Shown: positions 43,213-52,028 of the stretch, piece after piece | Numbering within the stretch: the first letter of the stretch is position 1 | Layout of the letters: every line of letters begins with the position of its first letter | Assembly: GCF_014873945.1 (NCBI RefSeq) | Contig: NZ_JADBEC010000002.1 | Location: forward strand, 62,001 to 126,000 | Reading direction: 5' to 3' | Origin: Rhizobium viscosum | GTDB taxonomy: Bacteria; Pseudomonadota; Alphaproteobacteria; Rhizobiales; Rhizobiaceae | DNA length: 64,000 nt | Program-made: the position numbers and the translations under genes | Notes under the pieces: generated by a model | Databases searched by the model: none | Seen by the model: the letters and a program-made list of their open reading frames with translations, nothing else | What the model was told of the DNA's origin: nothing

Positions 43213-44071
43213 AGTGGACCCTCCGGCCGATGACGAAGGATTTGATCAGCGCGAGCACGATCAGGAAGATGAAGAGCAGGACGGCGAGCGCCGATCCCCT
43301 GCCGATATCGAAAAGGGTAAAACCCACACGATAGAGCAGATTAACGAGCATATCAGTCGCACCTGCCGGGCCGCCGCGGGTCATGATGTTGACGATGGTA
43401 AAGACCTGGAAGGCTTCAATCACCGAAATCACCAGCAGGAAATAAGTGGTCGGCATGACCAAGGGCACGGTCACGCGCCGGAATACATGGAAGCGCCTGC
43501 CACCATCTACGGCGGCGGCATCATAAAGTTCCTGCGGCACCGCCTGCAGGCCGGCAATATAGATGACGATATCGTAACCGAGCTGCTTCCACGTATTGAC
43601 TGTTATCAGCACCCAGAGCGCAAGCTGCGGATCCTGCAGCCATTGCACCTTGGCGAGGCCGAGTGAGGTCAGCGCCGCATTGACCATGCCGTAATCGGTG
43701 GCGAAGACCCAGGAGAAGACAACGGCGATCGAAACTGTCGAGGTTACAGAAGGGAGAAACAGCGCACCGCGCAGGAGTCGTGAGGGCAAGGTTTCGCGCA
43801 CGAGATAGCTTGCAACGGCAAGCGCCAGCGCCAGCCGGATCGGCACCGAAAACAGCGCGAAGATCGCGGTTACCTGCAAGGAGTTCCAGAAGTCGCGGGA
43901 GTTCAAAAGCAGGCGGTAATTCTCCAAGCCGACGAAAGGCATTGTCGGCGACAGGAAGTCCCAGTGCCGGAAGCTGAGGTTCACGCTGGTGATGACGGGA
44001 ATATAGGTGAAGACCGTGATGAAGATCATCAGCGGTGCGACGAGAAGATAAGGTGTGAGTTTGCGCAGCAT
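43202..44071 (-). CDS. UgpA-like permease
   Basis: This 289-residue permease of the MalF/UgpA group has six helices, 'FTYIPVITSVNLSFRHWD' after helix 1 and the EAA loop 'AAVDGGRRFHVFRRVTVPLVMP'. It pairs with the overlapping UgpE-like gene. A 63-base gap separates it from the binding-protein gene, as is common because the receptor is made in excess. Confidence 0.92.
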   Translation of the reverse strand: MLRKLTPYLLVAPLMIFITVFTYIPVITSVNLSFRHWDFLSPTMPFVGLENYRLLLNSRDFWNSLQVTAIFALFSVPIRLALALAVASYLVRETLPSRLLRGALFLPSVTSTVSIAVVFSWVFATDYGMVNAALTSLGLAKVQWLQDPQLALWVLITVNTWKQLGYDIVIYIAGLQAVPQELYDAAAVDGGRRFHVFRRVTVPLVMPTTYFLLVISVIEAFQVFTIVNIMTRGGPAGATDMLVNLLYRVGFTLFDIGRGSALAVLLFIFLIVLALIKSFVIGRRVHYEA

Positions 44072-44134
44072 GGGACCGGAACAGTTGAGACGGCGGGCCG
44101 TTCAAGGCCCGCCGTATTGGATCGAGGGAGGGGC

Positions 44135-45394
44135 TTAGTTGCTGGAACGCTTGGCTTCGTCGCGCGTCTGCGCGGCGAAATCCTTCATCGTGTCAGTGAC
44201 GTCGCGCTGGCCGAGCGCCATGGCTTCCCACATCTTGTATTCGGTCGCGCGCATCCAGGTGACGACGGGCGGACGGGCGCGGCCATGGGCGAATTCGAGC
44301 TGCTTGATGGCGACGTCGATGCCCTGCTTCTTGGCAAGCGCTTCGATGGCAGCCGGCTGGGCGGCACTCTTCTTGTTGATCGGCAGGTAGCCGGTTGCGG
44401 CAAACCAGATGGAATTGGCTTCCGGCGAGGCGGCATAGCTGATGAACTTATAAGCGGCGTCCTGAACATCCTTCGAAGAGGTTGAGAGGATACCGATACC
44501 GGCGCCGCCGATTGGAACCGAGCAGACCTTATTGCAGGGCATCGGACGCACTTCCAGCTTGTCGCCGAGTGCCTTCTTGGCGCCGCCGTAATCGCCCGTC
44601 GAATTCAGGGAGATGCCGACCTTGCCGGCGAAGAAAGCGTCGCGGCCAACATCTTCATCGGTGACGCCATCCGGGGAGGCGACCTTCTGGTCATGCACGA
44701 GTGAGGCCATCCACTGATAGGCTTCGATCGTATTGGGCGAGTCGAGCAGGATATCGTTGGTCTTGGAATCGATGAGCTCGCTGTCATTGGACATGACGAG
44801 ACCCCAGCGCGCAAACTGGCCAGGGGCTGCAATGCCGGTGATGCCTTCCGAACCGAGCTTCTCGGTGATTGTCTTCGAAACGGCAAGAATATCTGCGAAA
44901 GTCTTCAGCGGCGGCTCCGTCGTGAAGCCGGCGCGCGCCAGGATGTCCTTGTTGTAATAGAGGACCGGCGTCGAGGAGTTGAACGGCACGATGTAGTTCT
45001 TGCCGTTATAGACGCCGACCTCACGCGCATAGTCGTAAAGGTCGTCCTTCAGCGGGTCTGCGTTGAAATAGGGCGTAAGGTCGGTCAGGGCGCCGCGGTC
45101 GGCAAAGAGGCCGTAGCGGGTGACTTCCATGATGACGGCATCCGGCGCACGTTTGGCGGGAATGGCGGCCTGCAGCTTGGCGACGATATCATTGTAATCG
45201 CCCACAAACTCGCCCTCGATATGAATACCGGGATTGGCGGCTTCAAAGTTGGTAATGATCTTGTTGAGCGCCTCGCCGGACGATTTGCTGAAGCTGTGCC
45301 AGAACTTTACGGTCGTATCGGCATGCGCCGAGCCGACCATGGACATCAGAGCGACAAGGCTGACGACAGCCGTATTCTGCAATTTGTCTGACAT
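44135..45394 (-). CDS. UgpB-like extracellular solute-binding protein (family 1)
   Basis: This 419-residue periplasmic receptor has a signal peptide cleaved near 'GSAHA-D' (residue 25). Residues 26-60 read 'TTVKFWHSFSKSSGEALNKIITNFEAANPGI', which matches the UgpB start, and 'GGAGIGILSTSSKDVQDAAYKFISY' is typical of SBP_bac_1. It is first in the operon with permeases, GDPD and ATPase, so sn-glycerol 3-phosphate or a glycerophosphodiester is the expected ligand. GAGGAG precedes the ATG. Confidence 0.92.
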   Translation of the reverse strand: MSDKLQNTAVVSLVALMSMVGSAHADTTVKFWHSFSKSSGEALNKIITNFEAANPGIHIEGEFVGDYNDIVAKLQAAIPAKRAPDAVIMEVTRYGLFADRGALTDLTPYFNADPLKDDLYDYAREVGVYNGKNYIVPFNSSTPVLYYNKDILARAGFTTEPPLKTFADILAVSKTITEKLGSEGITGIAAPGQFARWGLVMSNDSELIDSKTNDILLDSPNTIEAYQWMASLVHDQKVASPDGVTDEDVGRDAFFAGKVGISLNSTGDYGGAKKALGDKLEVRPMPCNKVCSVPIGGAGIGILSTSSKDVQDAAYKFISYAASPEANSIWFAATGYLPINKKSAAQPAAIEALAKKQGIDVAIKQLEFAHGRARPPVVTWMRATEYKMWEAMALGQRDVTDTMKDFAAQTRDEAKRSSN

Positions 45395-45710
45395 AATTTT
45401 CTCCTCTGCAAAAAAAATTGCAATCCGTTTTGGCGACGATTAGCGCGCAGACGAGACAGTTTCTTGAAGGCTGTGTGAAGTTTTGGTGACCGAGGGCCCG
45501 CCCGCTCATAAAGCGTGAGCGGGGGATGGATATCCGCCTAGCCATTCTGGCGCGTGGAAGAGCCTTCCTGTGGAAAAAGGTCGCACTGCAGCGGCCGCTG
45601 TTCTCGGCCGGCTTTGTGTGCACTGCGGTAGATTATGCTTCCAAGGTCACCGGCGACATGATATCCCGCTGTCTGCCCGTCTTTCATCTTCAAGTGCAAA
45701 CAGAGATCAT
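45395..45710. other. divergent gap upstream of the Ugp-type operon
   Basis: No gene is seen in these 316 bases. The low end holds the ribosome site of the binding-protein gene and a short palindrome. No convincing Pho box could be found, although ugp operons are often phosphate-controlled. Confidence 0.5.
45407..45422. promoter_or_regulatory. palindrome TGCAA-N6-TTGCA before the Ugp-type operon
   Basis: The 16-base inverted repeat with an all-A centre lies directly upstream of the ribosome site of the binding-protein gene. A repressor bound here would block the start of the operon. The RpiR-type regulator at the end of the same operon is the obvious candidate, but the link is inferred. Confidence 0.35.
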
Positions 45711-46775
45711 ATGCCCCAGCAAGAAGACACGGCGAATGCGTCGCAGATGAATGCAACCCAGCAGCCTGCGGCCAGACCGCAGCGGAAATGGCTGGCGGAT
45801 ATCGAGCGTCTCAAAGGATTGGCCATCATCCTTGTCGTCTGGGGACATACCTACGACGCCGCTTTCCCTATATGGGCGATTGATCTGCGGCAGGCGATCT
45901 ATGCTTTCCACATGCCGCTCTTCATGTTCCTGAGCGGCTATGTCTTCGTCTATGTCGGTGCTCACAAGCTGAAGGGTTCGCTGGCGACCTATACGGCGAA
46001 ACGCGCAAAGCGGCTGCTTATTCCGTTCTTCATCATGGCGGCGATCGTCATTTTCGCAAAGTTCTCTGCAGGACAGTTCGTCTCGGTCGACAAGCCCGTC
46101 AACGACCTGCTGCTCTCGGTTCAGCACGTCTTTATCCACACCGAGCAGAGCCCGTCGATGTTCGTATGGTACCTGATCGTCCTCTTCTATTTCTCGATCG
46201 GTACGACGTTTCTCTTTTCGCGCATGAATGTGAGCCTGAACATTCTGTTTGCTGCTTCGATCATCATGTTCGGCCTGCATGTGTTTATGTTCTACAACGA
46301 TGCGATATTGGACTACGTCTACATCAATCGCATCTTCATGTTTTATGCCTTCTTCATGGCAGGCTGCGTTGCCTGCCTACATAAGGACGTCTGGGAGTCT
46401 TTCGTCGAGCGGTATTTCATTCCAGCCGTCGCCGTCTTCCTCGTCCTTCTCTACATCTCGTTCAATTCCGAATGGCGTTACTTCCTCGTTGGTATGACGT
46501 CTCTCGTCGTATTTCACGGACTGATCCGATCGCGGCTTTTCAACCAGAGCCGGTTCCTGGAATTCATCGGCCAGAACGCTTTTGCCATTTATCTGCTGAA
46601 TACGATTTTCGTCGGTGGAGTGAAGGCTGTTTTCGGACGGTTCTTCTCGGTCAGCGATCAGGCGCTTCTTCTCCTCGTTGGCGCGACCATTGCAGGCGTT
46701 GTAGGGCCGATCATCGTCAAATATGTGATCAGTCGTATCGGTTCGTTGCGACCGATCGCAGCCGCCATGGAGTGA
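45711..46775 (+). CDS. acyltransferase family 3 membrane protein
   Basis: This 354-residue AT3 protein has about ten helices. After a polar N-terminus, 'WLADIERLKGLAIILVVWGHTYDA' carries the Arg and His of the family motif, and 'HMPLFMFLSGYVF' follows. It probably O-acylates an exported glycan. The ATG at 45711 has only a weak AGAG upstream; an in-frame ATG at 45747 is an alternative. It opens the exopolysaccharide region. Confidence 0.83.
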   Translation: MPQQEDTANASQMNATQQPAARPQRKWLADIERLKGLAIILVVWGHTYDAAFPIWAIDLRQAIYAFHMPLFMFLSGYVFVYVGAHKLKGSLATYTAKRAKRLLIPFFIMAAIVIFAKFSAGQFVSVDKPVNDLLLSVQHVFIHTEQSPSMFVWYLIVLFYFSIGTTFLFSRMNVSLNILFAASIIMFGLHVFMFYNDAILDYVYINRIFMFYAFFMAGCVACLHKDVWESFVERYFIPAVAVFLVLLYISFNSEWRYFLVGMTSLVVFHGLIRSRLFNQSRFLEFIGQNAFAIYLLNTIFVGGVKAVFGRFFSVSDQALLLLVGATIAGVVGPIIVKYVISRIGSLRPIAAAME

Positions 46776-47126
46776 GAAGAAGACGTGCGATCACACTTGC
46801 GCTCGACCGGCTCAGTTGATGTGCTCTCGCTTGAGATCCAGGCTTAGCAACTGTTCTTCTCAAAGGAAGCGGAGGGCCTGCGGGCGGGATGTCAGGTGTG
46901 ATTGGCTGAATTCGGGCCTAAGGGTGAAATAATGTTGGGCGGGGTTTTCGGTTGCTACTCTTGGCTCGATTGAATAGAAAACGCGCGAGCGTTCCATCGC
47001 TCGTCCTTCGCAAAAGGGCTCCGGAACCGCATGCTGCTGGGAACGCGCTGAAGTTGGCACCGTAACTCAGCAACGGAGCATTAGGTTCATTTTTCCAATT
47101 CCTATAAACGCGCGCAAGGAACGAAT
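46776..47126. other. 351-base gap between two acyltransferase genes
   Basis: I see no gene, repeat or clear promoter. A GGAAC-N16-CGTA sequence at 47040-47064 resembles an EcfG promoter but lacks the key TT. Confidence 0.5.
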
Positions 47127-48248
47127 ATGCACGAAATCTATCAAAGGGTATTTGGTGCTGCCAAGGCCATTAGAGGTCTCGATGGCCTACGGGCAATATG
47201 CGTTCTCTTTGTGCTCACTGACCACGCCGGATTAACCAAAGCTCAGGAAACGGGCACGCTTGCGGTCTGGGTATTCTTTGCCTTGAGCGGTTTTCTTATC
47301 GTGCCGATCCTCTTCAAAGCGCGGCAGCGGGTCGAAGCGGGCACATCCGATGGTCCGACCGAGATCGTTCTGTTTATGCGCAATAGAGCTTTGCGAATAT
47401 TCCCGATCTACTATCTGACACTTGCGCTGATATTCCTGTCGACTGTGACCTTGGTTTCGGGCGACAATGTCAATAAATTCTACGGCAGTGTCGGTTGGAT
47501 TCTGACCTATACGACGAATGTCTACATCGGCTTCGTCAGGCATGACTGGCTGGGACCACTATCTCACCTGTGGACCCTTTCCGTAGAGCAGCAATTCTAC
47601 GTGTTTTTCCCGCTTCTGTTCATCTGGCTGCCATCGCGGTTCTGGCGCTCCGGTATGTTGGTTTCTCTGCTTGTGCTGCTTGTGGTTTCCTGCTGGTGGG
47701 TATTCGACGACGAACTCGAATTTCGCGTGAATTCGTTGTCGGGTTTTTATGCCATTGCGGTAGGCGGGCTTTTTGGGCTGGCCGCCAGACGGCTTGGCTC
47801 GATTGACCTTCGATTTTCCGGATTGCTGATCACCGCTCTCGGGACCGTCCTGGTTCTGCAGCACCTCTATTTCATCCTGAACGGCCATCCGAACGCCGCT
47901 TTGATCATAGCGCCGCTTCTGTCCGGATTGCTGATCATGCTCTTAACGGTTTGCCAGAATTCGACTGCCACTCGATTTCTTGAGATTCCGTTGATCCGTG
48001 GTGTCGGCGTTGTAAGCTACGGCTTTTATCTATTTCACAATCTCTTGCTCGGTCCGTCCGGGCGCCTCGTCGCATTGCTGACGGGAATGCGGGAGGGAAC
48101 GATTTTCCTGATCATGCAGATAGCGACAGCCTTCGTCCTCACGATGATCGTATCTATCATTTCCTTTATCTTCTTCGAGGAAAGGCTCATGCAATTGAAA
48201 AAGCGCCGCGCGCCATCTGCGGTCGTAGCCGCCGGTTCCAATGGCTGA
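47127..48248 (+). CDS. acyltransferase family 3 membrane protein
   Basis: This 373-residue AT3 protein has 'AIRGLDGLRAICVLFVLTDHAG' with the Arg and His motif, 'VFFALSGFLIVPILF' and about ten helices. AAGGAA precedes the ATG. Its stop overlaps the next gene, an SGNH hydrolase, by 1 base. Many OafA-type proteins have AT3 and SGNH domains fused, so this pair is probably a two-gene form of the same O-acyltransferase. Confidence 0.88.
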   Translation: MHEIYQRVFGAAKAIRGLDGLRAICVLFVLTDHAGLTKAQETGTLAVWVFFALSGFLIVPILFKARQRVEAGTSDGPTEIVLFMRNRALRIFPIYYLTLALIFLSTVTLVSGDNVNKFYGSVGWILTYTTNVYIGFVRHDWLGPLSHLWTLSVEQQFYVFFPLLFIWLPSRFWRSGMLVSLLVLLVVSCWWVFDDELEFRVNSLSGFYAIAVGGLFGLAARRLGSIDLRFSGLLITALGTVLVLQHLYFILNGHPNAALIIAPLLSGLLIMLLTVCQNSTATRFLEIPLIRGVGVVSYGFYLFHNLLLGPSGRLVALLTGMREGTIFLIMQIATAFVLTMIVSIISFIFFEERLMQLKKRRAPSAVVAAGSNG

Positions 48249-48877
48249 TGAGATTTTCTGCAGGTCTCCTTGTTATCTTTCTTTTGTCGGTTGCTGATGT
48301 GACGGCTGCGCCTCTGAAGATTGTGACGTTTGGAACGTCGCTGACTGCGCGGGGGGGCTGGCAGGCAAGCCTTGAAGAAGGTCTTGAGCGGTGCCTTCGT
48401 CGTGCGGTTGACATTGCCATCGTGGCAAAGAGCGGAGCGACGACGGAGTGGGGATTATCTTCAGTAGAACGTGTAATCACCGAAAAGCCTGACATCGTGC
48501 TTGTTGAGTTCTACGCGAATGATGCCGCGCTGAATCGCTGGATGAGCGTCAGCCGCAGCCGCGGGAATTTCTCGACCATTCTTGAAAGGCTGAAGACCGG
48601 GCTACCCGATGCACGGATCTACATGATGGTAATGAATCCGATGTCGGGTTTAAGGGGTGCGATCAGACCCTTTCTGAGCAGTTATATTTCGGCTCATCGC
48701 AGCGTCGCGGCCGAACGGAGCGTTGCAATCATCGATCACAGCAACGGTTGGCTGATGTTGCCGGCGGAGGAATTATCGACGGCCATACCGGATGGGGCTC
48801 ATCCTGTTGCTTCGACTGCGGCCAAGGTTATGGTGCCGACGATTATAAAGGCGATAGCCGGAACATGTGCTGAGTGA
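48248..48877 (+). CDS. exported SGNH/GDSL-type hydrolase
   Basis: This 209-residue periplasmic protein has a signal peptide (residues 1-21, cleavage near 'VTAA'). Block I is 'VTFGTSLTARGG' with the catalytic Ser, 'FYANDAA' supplies the Asn and 'DGAHPV' the Asp-His pair. It may act as an esterase or complete the acyl transfer started by the overlapping AT3 protein. Translation is coupled through the 1-base overlap. Confidence 0.85.
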   Translation: MRFSAGLLVIFLLSVADVTAAPLKIVTFGTSLTARGGWQASLEEGLERCLRRAVDIAIVAKSGATTEWGLSSVERVITEKPDIVLVEFYANDAALNRWMSVSRSRGNFSTILERLKTGLPDARIYMMVMNPMSGLRGAIRPFLSSYISAHRSVAAERSVAIIDHSNGWLMLPAEELSTAIPDGAHPVASTAAKVMVPTIIKAIAGTCAE

Positions 48878-48947
48878 ATCCGCTCCGCCGACAGACAAAC
48901 GCGCACGAACCGGTTAGGTAGTTCCCCCATGGATTGGTAATTGCAGC

Positions 48948-49499
48948 CTACCTGTCCTGGTGTTCAATTGCGGTTGGAGTCTTGGCCGTATCTGGTGTCT
49001 TTCGATACTTAATTGCGGCGGGTACGCCGACTGCGATTGCTCCTGCCGGAACGTCTCTAACGACAACCGCGTTCGCGCCGATGACAGCTCCTTCGCCAAT
49101 GATGACAGGGCCGAGAATTTTTGCGCCGGCACCCACGTCCACGCCATTGCCCAGGATCGGCACTTCATTCGGCTTATCTGCCGATTTATTGCCGATCGTC
49201 ACCCCTTGCCGAAGGCGAACATCGTCACCGATCCGTACTTCGGAATGAATGATGATTGAGCCGAAATGCTCGATGACGCATCGAGAACCAATCTTCGCAT
49301 TTGCTCCTATGTAGATTCCGAAAAACACTTCAGAAAATTTTATGAGGAAAAAATGCACGATCTTTAGCGGTATGCGTATTGGCGCAAATTTGATAGAACG
49401 GACAGTGCTTCCATATCTGTGGAAAGCAAGTGCCCAAAAACCCTGTGCAATCAAGGCTCTCTTGTGGCTTCGATAATCTTGGGCAATTTCTCTAAACAT
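48948..49499 (-). CDS. serine acetyltransferase-like hexapeptide acetyltransferase
   Basis: This 183-residue left-handed beta-helix acetyltransferase is of the CysE/WcaB type. A helical N-terminus (about residues 1-55) is followed by hexapeptide repeats ('GANAKIGSRCVIEHFGSIIIHSEVRIGDDVRLRQGVTIGNK') and the terminal 'GVPAAIKYR'. In an exopolysaccharide region such proteins usually acetylate sugars. A GAGGAG lies 9 bases before the ATG. It is last in a minus-strand group behind a flippase and a glycosyltransferase. Confidence 0.87.
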   Translation of the reverse strand: MFREIAQDYRSHKRALIAQGFWALAFHRYGSTVRSIKFAPIRIPLKIVHFFLIKFSEVFFGIYIGANAKIGSRCVIEHFGSIIIHSEVRIGDDVRLRQGVTIGNKSADKPNEVPILGNGVDVGAGAKILGPVIIGEGAVIGANAVVVRDVPAGAIAVGVPAAIKYRKTPDTAKTPTAIEHQDR

Positions 49500-49518
49500 G
49501 ACGCGCTCTCCTCGGAAA

Positions 49519-50955
49519 TTACGCTTGTTTCCAGGCTCTAATTTTTCTTGCCTTATTCAGCCAACTACGCAGCGCGTCTCGATCAAGCACCCCAATAGCT
49601 GCGACATAAACCATCACGAAGAGGGGTGCCAGGATTACCGCCCGCAGCAGTGCGGGCGAGGCGGGCATCGCATAGGCTCTTACCAAATAAACCACGGCCA
49701 GGCCGGCGAAGGATGCCAGGAAAAACGAGCCACACTTACCGAACATCGTCTTCAGTGAAACGTGGGTTTTTCGCGATCCGTAAAGAATACCTATCGATAT
49801 GACGACGATGTGGCAGCAGACGTAAACTGTGACAAGCGTAAACACGGTGCTGTGCTGAAGCACCGTCAGCATGATCGCAATGAGCACTGCCGCGCAAACC
49901 TGCATGCGCAAAACGATACGTGGCAGGCCCCATGCGTTGAGCATGACCTCATTGCTATAACCGATCGACTGGGCAGCGCCCAGTATGGCGGCCGGGAACA
50001 TAATGAGCTCTGAATCGATCCCGTTACTGCCAAAGCAAATTCGGGCAATTTCCGGAGAAAGCGCCGCAATGGAGATAAAAGCGGGAGCGGAAATCATCGA
50101 AAGCGAGCGTAAGCTTGAATAGAACGCTTCCTTCATTTGCGGAGGATTATCAACCAGACGCGATAAGTGAGGAAGGTTGACGTCCACCATCACGGCCGTC
50201 AGCATCTGCGCTACCACAGCTGGAACGCGCGAGCCCATGATGTAGAGGGCAAGCGCCGCCGGCCCGAAGAAGATCGGAATAACGATCTCGATCATTCGCA
50301 GGGAAGCATAATTCAGAACCCGCGACCCAAAGACGCCGAAGGCAAAATGTAGAATATGACCGATTCCGGTGAACTGGGGAGATGCTGGCCGCAAGACCAC
50401 AGGGTACCACAGGAAGACGACGTTTATCACCGTCGTTGCCAGCAGCTGGCCAACCATGCTGTAGACGCCGAACCCCAGGAACGCCATTGCCAGCCCAGTC
50501 AGCGCACCGATGACGGTTGATGCCAAAGAGCGAAAGGCGAGGCGTTTGAATTGAAATTCCTTGCGTAGCAAGGCCTGCGGGACATAGCCGAAGCTGTTCA
50601 GGATCAGCGACAGCCCCACGAGCTGCAACACCGGTTCAATGCCGGTAACGCCAAGAATATCGCCGATTTCGGTCGAGAAAACTGTCAGCAGGACATAAAT
50701 GGCGAGGGCAAGGACGAAGTTCAGGATCAGAATGCTCGTGGCAATTCCGCGTGTGACGTCCTGCGTGCGGACGATAGCATCACCAAAACCGTTATCGGCA
50801 AATAATTCGGTAAGCGACACAAGCGCATACGCGGCCGCAAACATGCCGATTTCGGTCTTGTCGAGAATACGTGCCAGCACGAAAAATGTGATAATCGTGC
50901 CGAAGCGTGGTCCCCAGTTGCGGACAGCCGACCATATAACCGAACTGCGATTCAT
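49519..50955 (-). CDS. polysaccharide flippase (Wzx-like, MOP superfamily)
   Basis: This 478-residue protein has about 12-14 helices and the family start 'WSAVRNWGPRFGTIITFFVLARILDKTEIGMFAAAYALVSLTELFADNGFGDAIVR'. It probably flips the lipid-linked repeat unit of the exopolysaccharide. It is the second such gene in the window and differs clearly from the one at 27-29 kb, so two separate glycans are likely. Confidence 0.88.
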   Translation of the reverse strand: MNRSSVIWSAVRNWGPRFGTIITFFVLARILDKTEIGMFAAAYALVSLTELFADNGFGDAIVRTQDVTRGIATSILILNFVLALAIYVLLTVFSTEIGDILGVTGIEPVLQLVGLSLILNSFGYVPQALLRKEFQFKRLAFRSLASTVIGALTGLAMAFLGFGVYSMVGQLLATTVINVVFLWYPVVLRPASPQFTGIGHILHFAFGVFGSRVLNYASLRMIEIVIPIFFGPAALALYIMGSRVPAVVAQMLTAVMVDVNLPHLSRLVDNPPQMKEAFYSSLRSLSMISAPAFISIAALSPEIARICFGSNGIDSELIMFPAAILGAAQSIGYSNEVMLNAWGLPRIVLRMQVCAAVLIAIMLTVLQHSTVFTLVTVYVCCHIVVISIGILYGSRKTHVSLKTMFGKCGSFFLASFAGLAVVYLVRAYAMPASPALLRAVILAPLFVMVYVAAIGVLDRDALRSWLNKARKIRAWKQA

Positions 50956-51003
50956 CGGCGCCTCGTTTTGCCAGCGAACGGAGACGAAAGCCTTCCCCTG
51001 CGA

Positions 51004-51819
51004 CTATGCATTCCGCACCGCAGCAATATAGCCTGACAACGTCAGCTTGCCGCTCGCGACCAAGGACGCCCCGACAAGAAGTTTGCGTACAAACGCGATG
51101 ATGCCGGGGATGCTTCGCGTCTTGTGGGCCGCAATGGCGTAAAGCGTGCCAGGGAAATATTTGGGCTTAAGGCTCGAATCGTGATCACGATGTCCGACGA
51201 GCGGAGCGTCGGTGAAAAGAGTGCTACGGGCAAGGTAGAAAGCGCGAATTGCGTAATCCGTGTCCTCGCCGCCGTTCAGACGCGCGCCGACCCCCAGTGC
51301 CTCGTCGAATGTCTGCAGTTCGGGCAGCAATCTCCCACGGAAGAAGAACGTGTTCGACGACGCTCGCGATATCACTTTCTGCAAAGCAGGTTTTTCCGTT
51401 GTCAATGCGCTCTTTGTCTCCGGGGTCGAGCTATAGCGGCAGAACCAGAAATCAATCTCCGGCTTATCGCGAAAGAGACCGGCGACCAGGGTCAGAAATT
51501 TCTCGGGATACCAGCAATCGTCATCGGGGAAGGCATATATGCCGTCGGCAGTGACGACGCCAGCTTTCACGACCTCTCGCATAAGCAGGTTGCGGGCCGC
51601 CGAGAGCGAAATCTGATGATTGATTCGCCGTGTGCTGATCCAGTCCGGAAATTCGGGATCGACGGCATCATCAGGAACATTCTGCAGAAGAAGATATAGA
51701 TGGACGTCTATCGATGGATCTTCGACCTTGGCACGCGCAATCGAGTCAACCATCCTCTGGAGGTGCTCGGAGCGGCCTTGCCTCAGATTGCTTGTCGAGA
51801 AAAGCGTAATTTTCGGCAT
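51004..51819 (-). CDS. glycosyltransferase family 2
   Basis: This 271-residue GT-A glycosyltransferase has 'ITLFSTSNLRQGRSEHLQRMVDSI', a 'GIYAFPDDDCWYPEKFL' acidic metal site and 'GGEDTDYAIRAFYLA' for the catalytic base. The C-terminal helix segment 'GIIAFVRKLLVGASLV' may touch the membrane. The ATG at 51819 is chosen; an upstream in-frame ATG and a longer frame exist but look less likely. It leads the flippase/acetyltransferase group on the minus strand. Confidence 0.85.
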   Translation of the reverse strand: MPKITLFSTSNLRQGRSEHLQRMVDSIARAKVEDPSIDVHLYLLLQNVPDDAVDPEFPDWISTRRINHQISLSAARNLLMREVVKAGVVTADGIYAFPDDDCWYPEKFLTLVAGLFRDKPEIDFWFCRYSSTPETKSALTTEKPALQKVISRASSNTFFFRGRLLPELQTFDEALGVGARLNGGEDTDYAIRAFYLARSTLFTDAPLVGHRDHDSSLKPKYFPGTLYAIAAHKTRSIPGIIAFVRKLLVGASLVASGKLTLSGYIAAVRNA

Positions 51820-52028
51820 GACTACTCTATTGTTCGGGAACATGTCAGTGGAGCTGCGAGCCCTCAGCGAGCGGCTCGGCTGGCGAGCCCCATCTTGCGG
51901 TGCAACATAGACATTGAGATCTGGGTTGAAAAGTAGAAAATAACCCATACAGCTTAACTTCGCTGCAAACACACGTTTATGGATATTGCGACAACCGGCA
52001 GTTTCGATCACCGGAGTTGGAGAGTGAT

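Noticed and set aside
45395..45530. Possible Pho box upstream of the Ugp-type operon
   Set aside because: Only a lone CTGTC half-site is present; no repeated CTGTCAT pattern at the required spacing.
47040..47064. GGAAC-N16-CGTA before an acyltransferase gene
   Set aside because: Lacks the second T of the CGTT element, which is the most conserved part.
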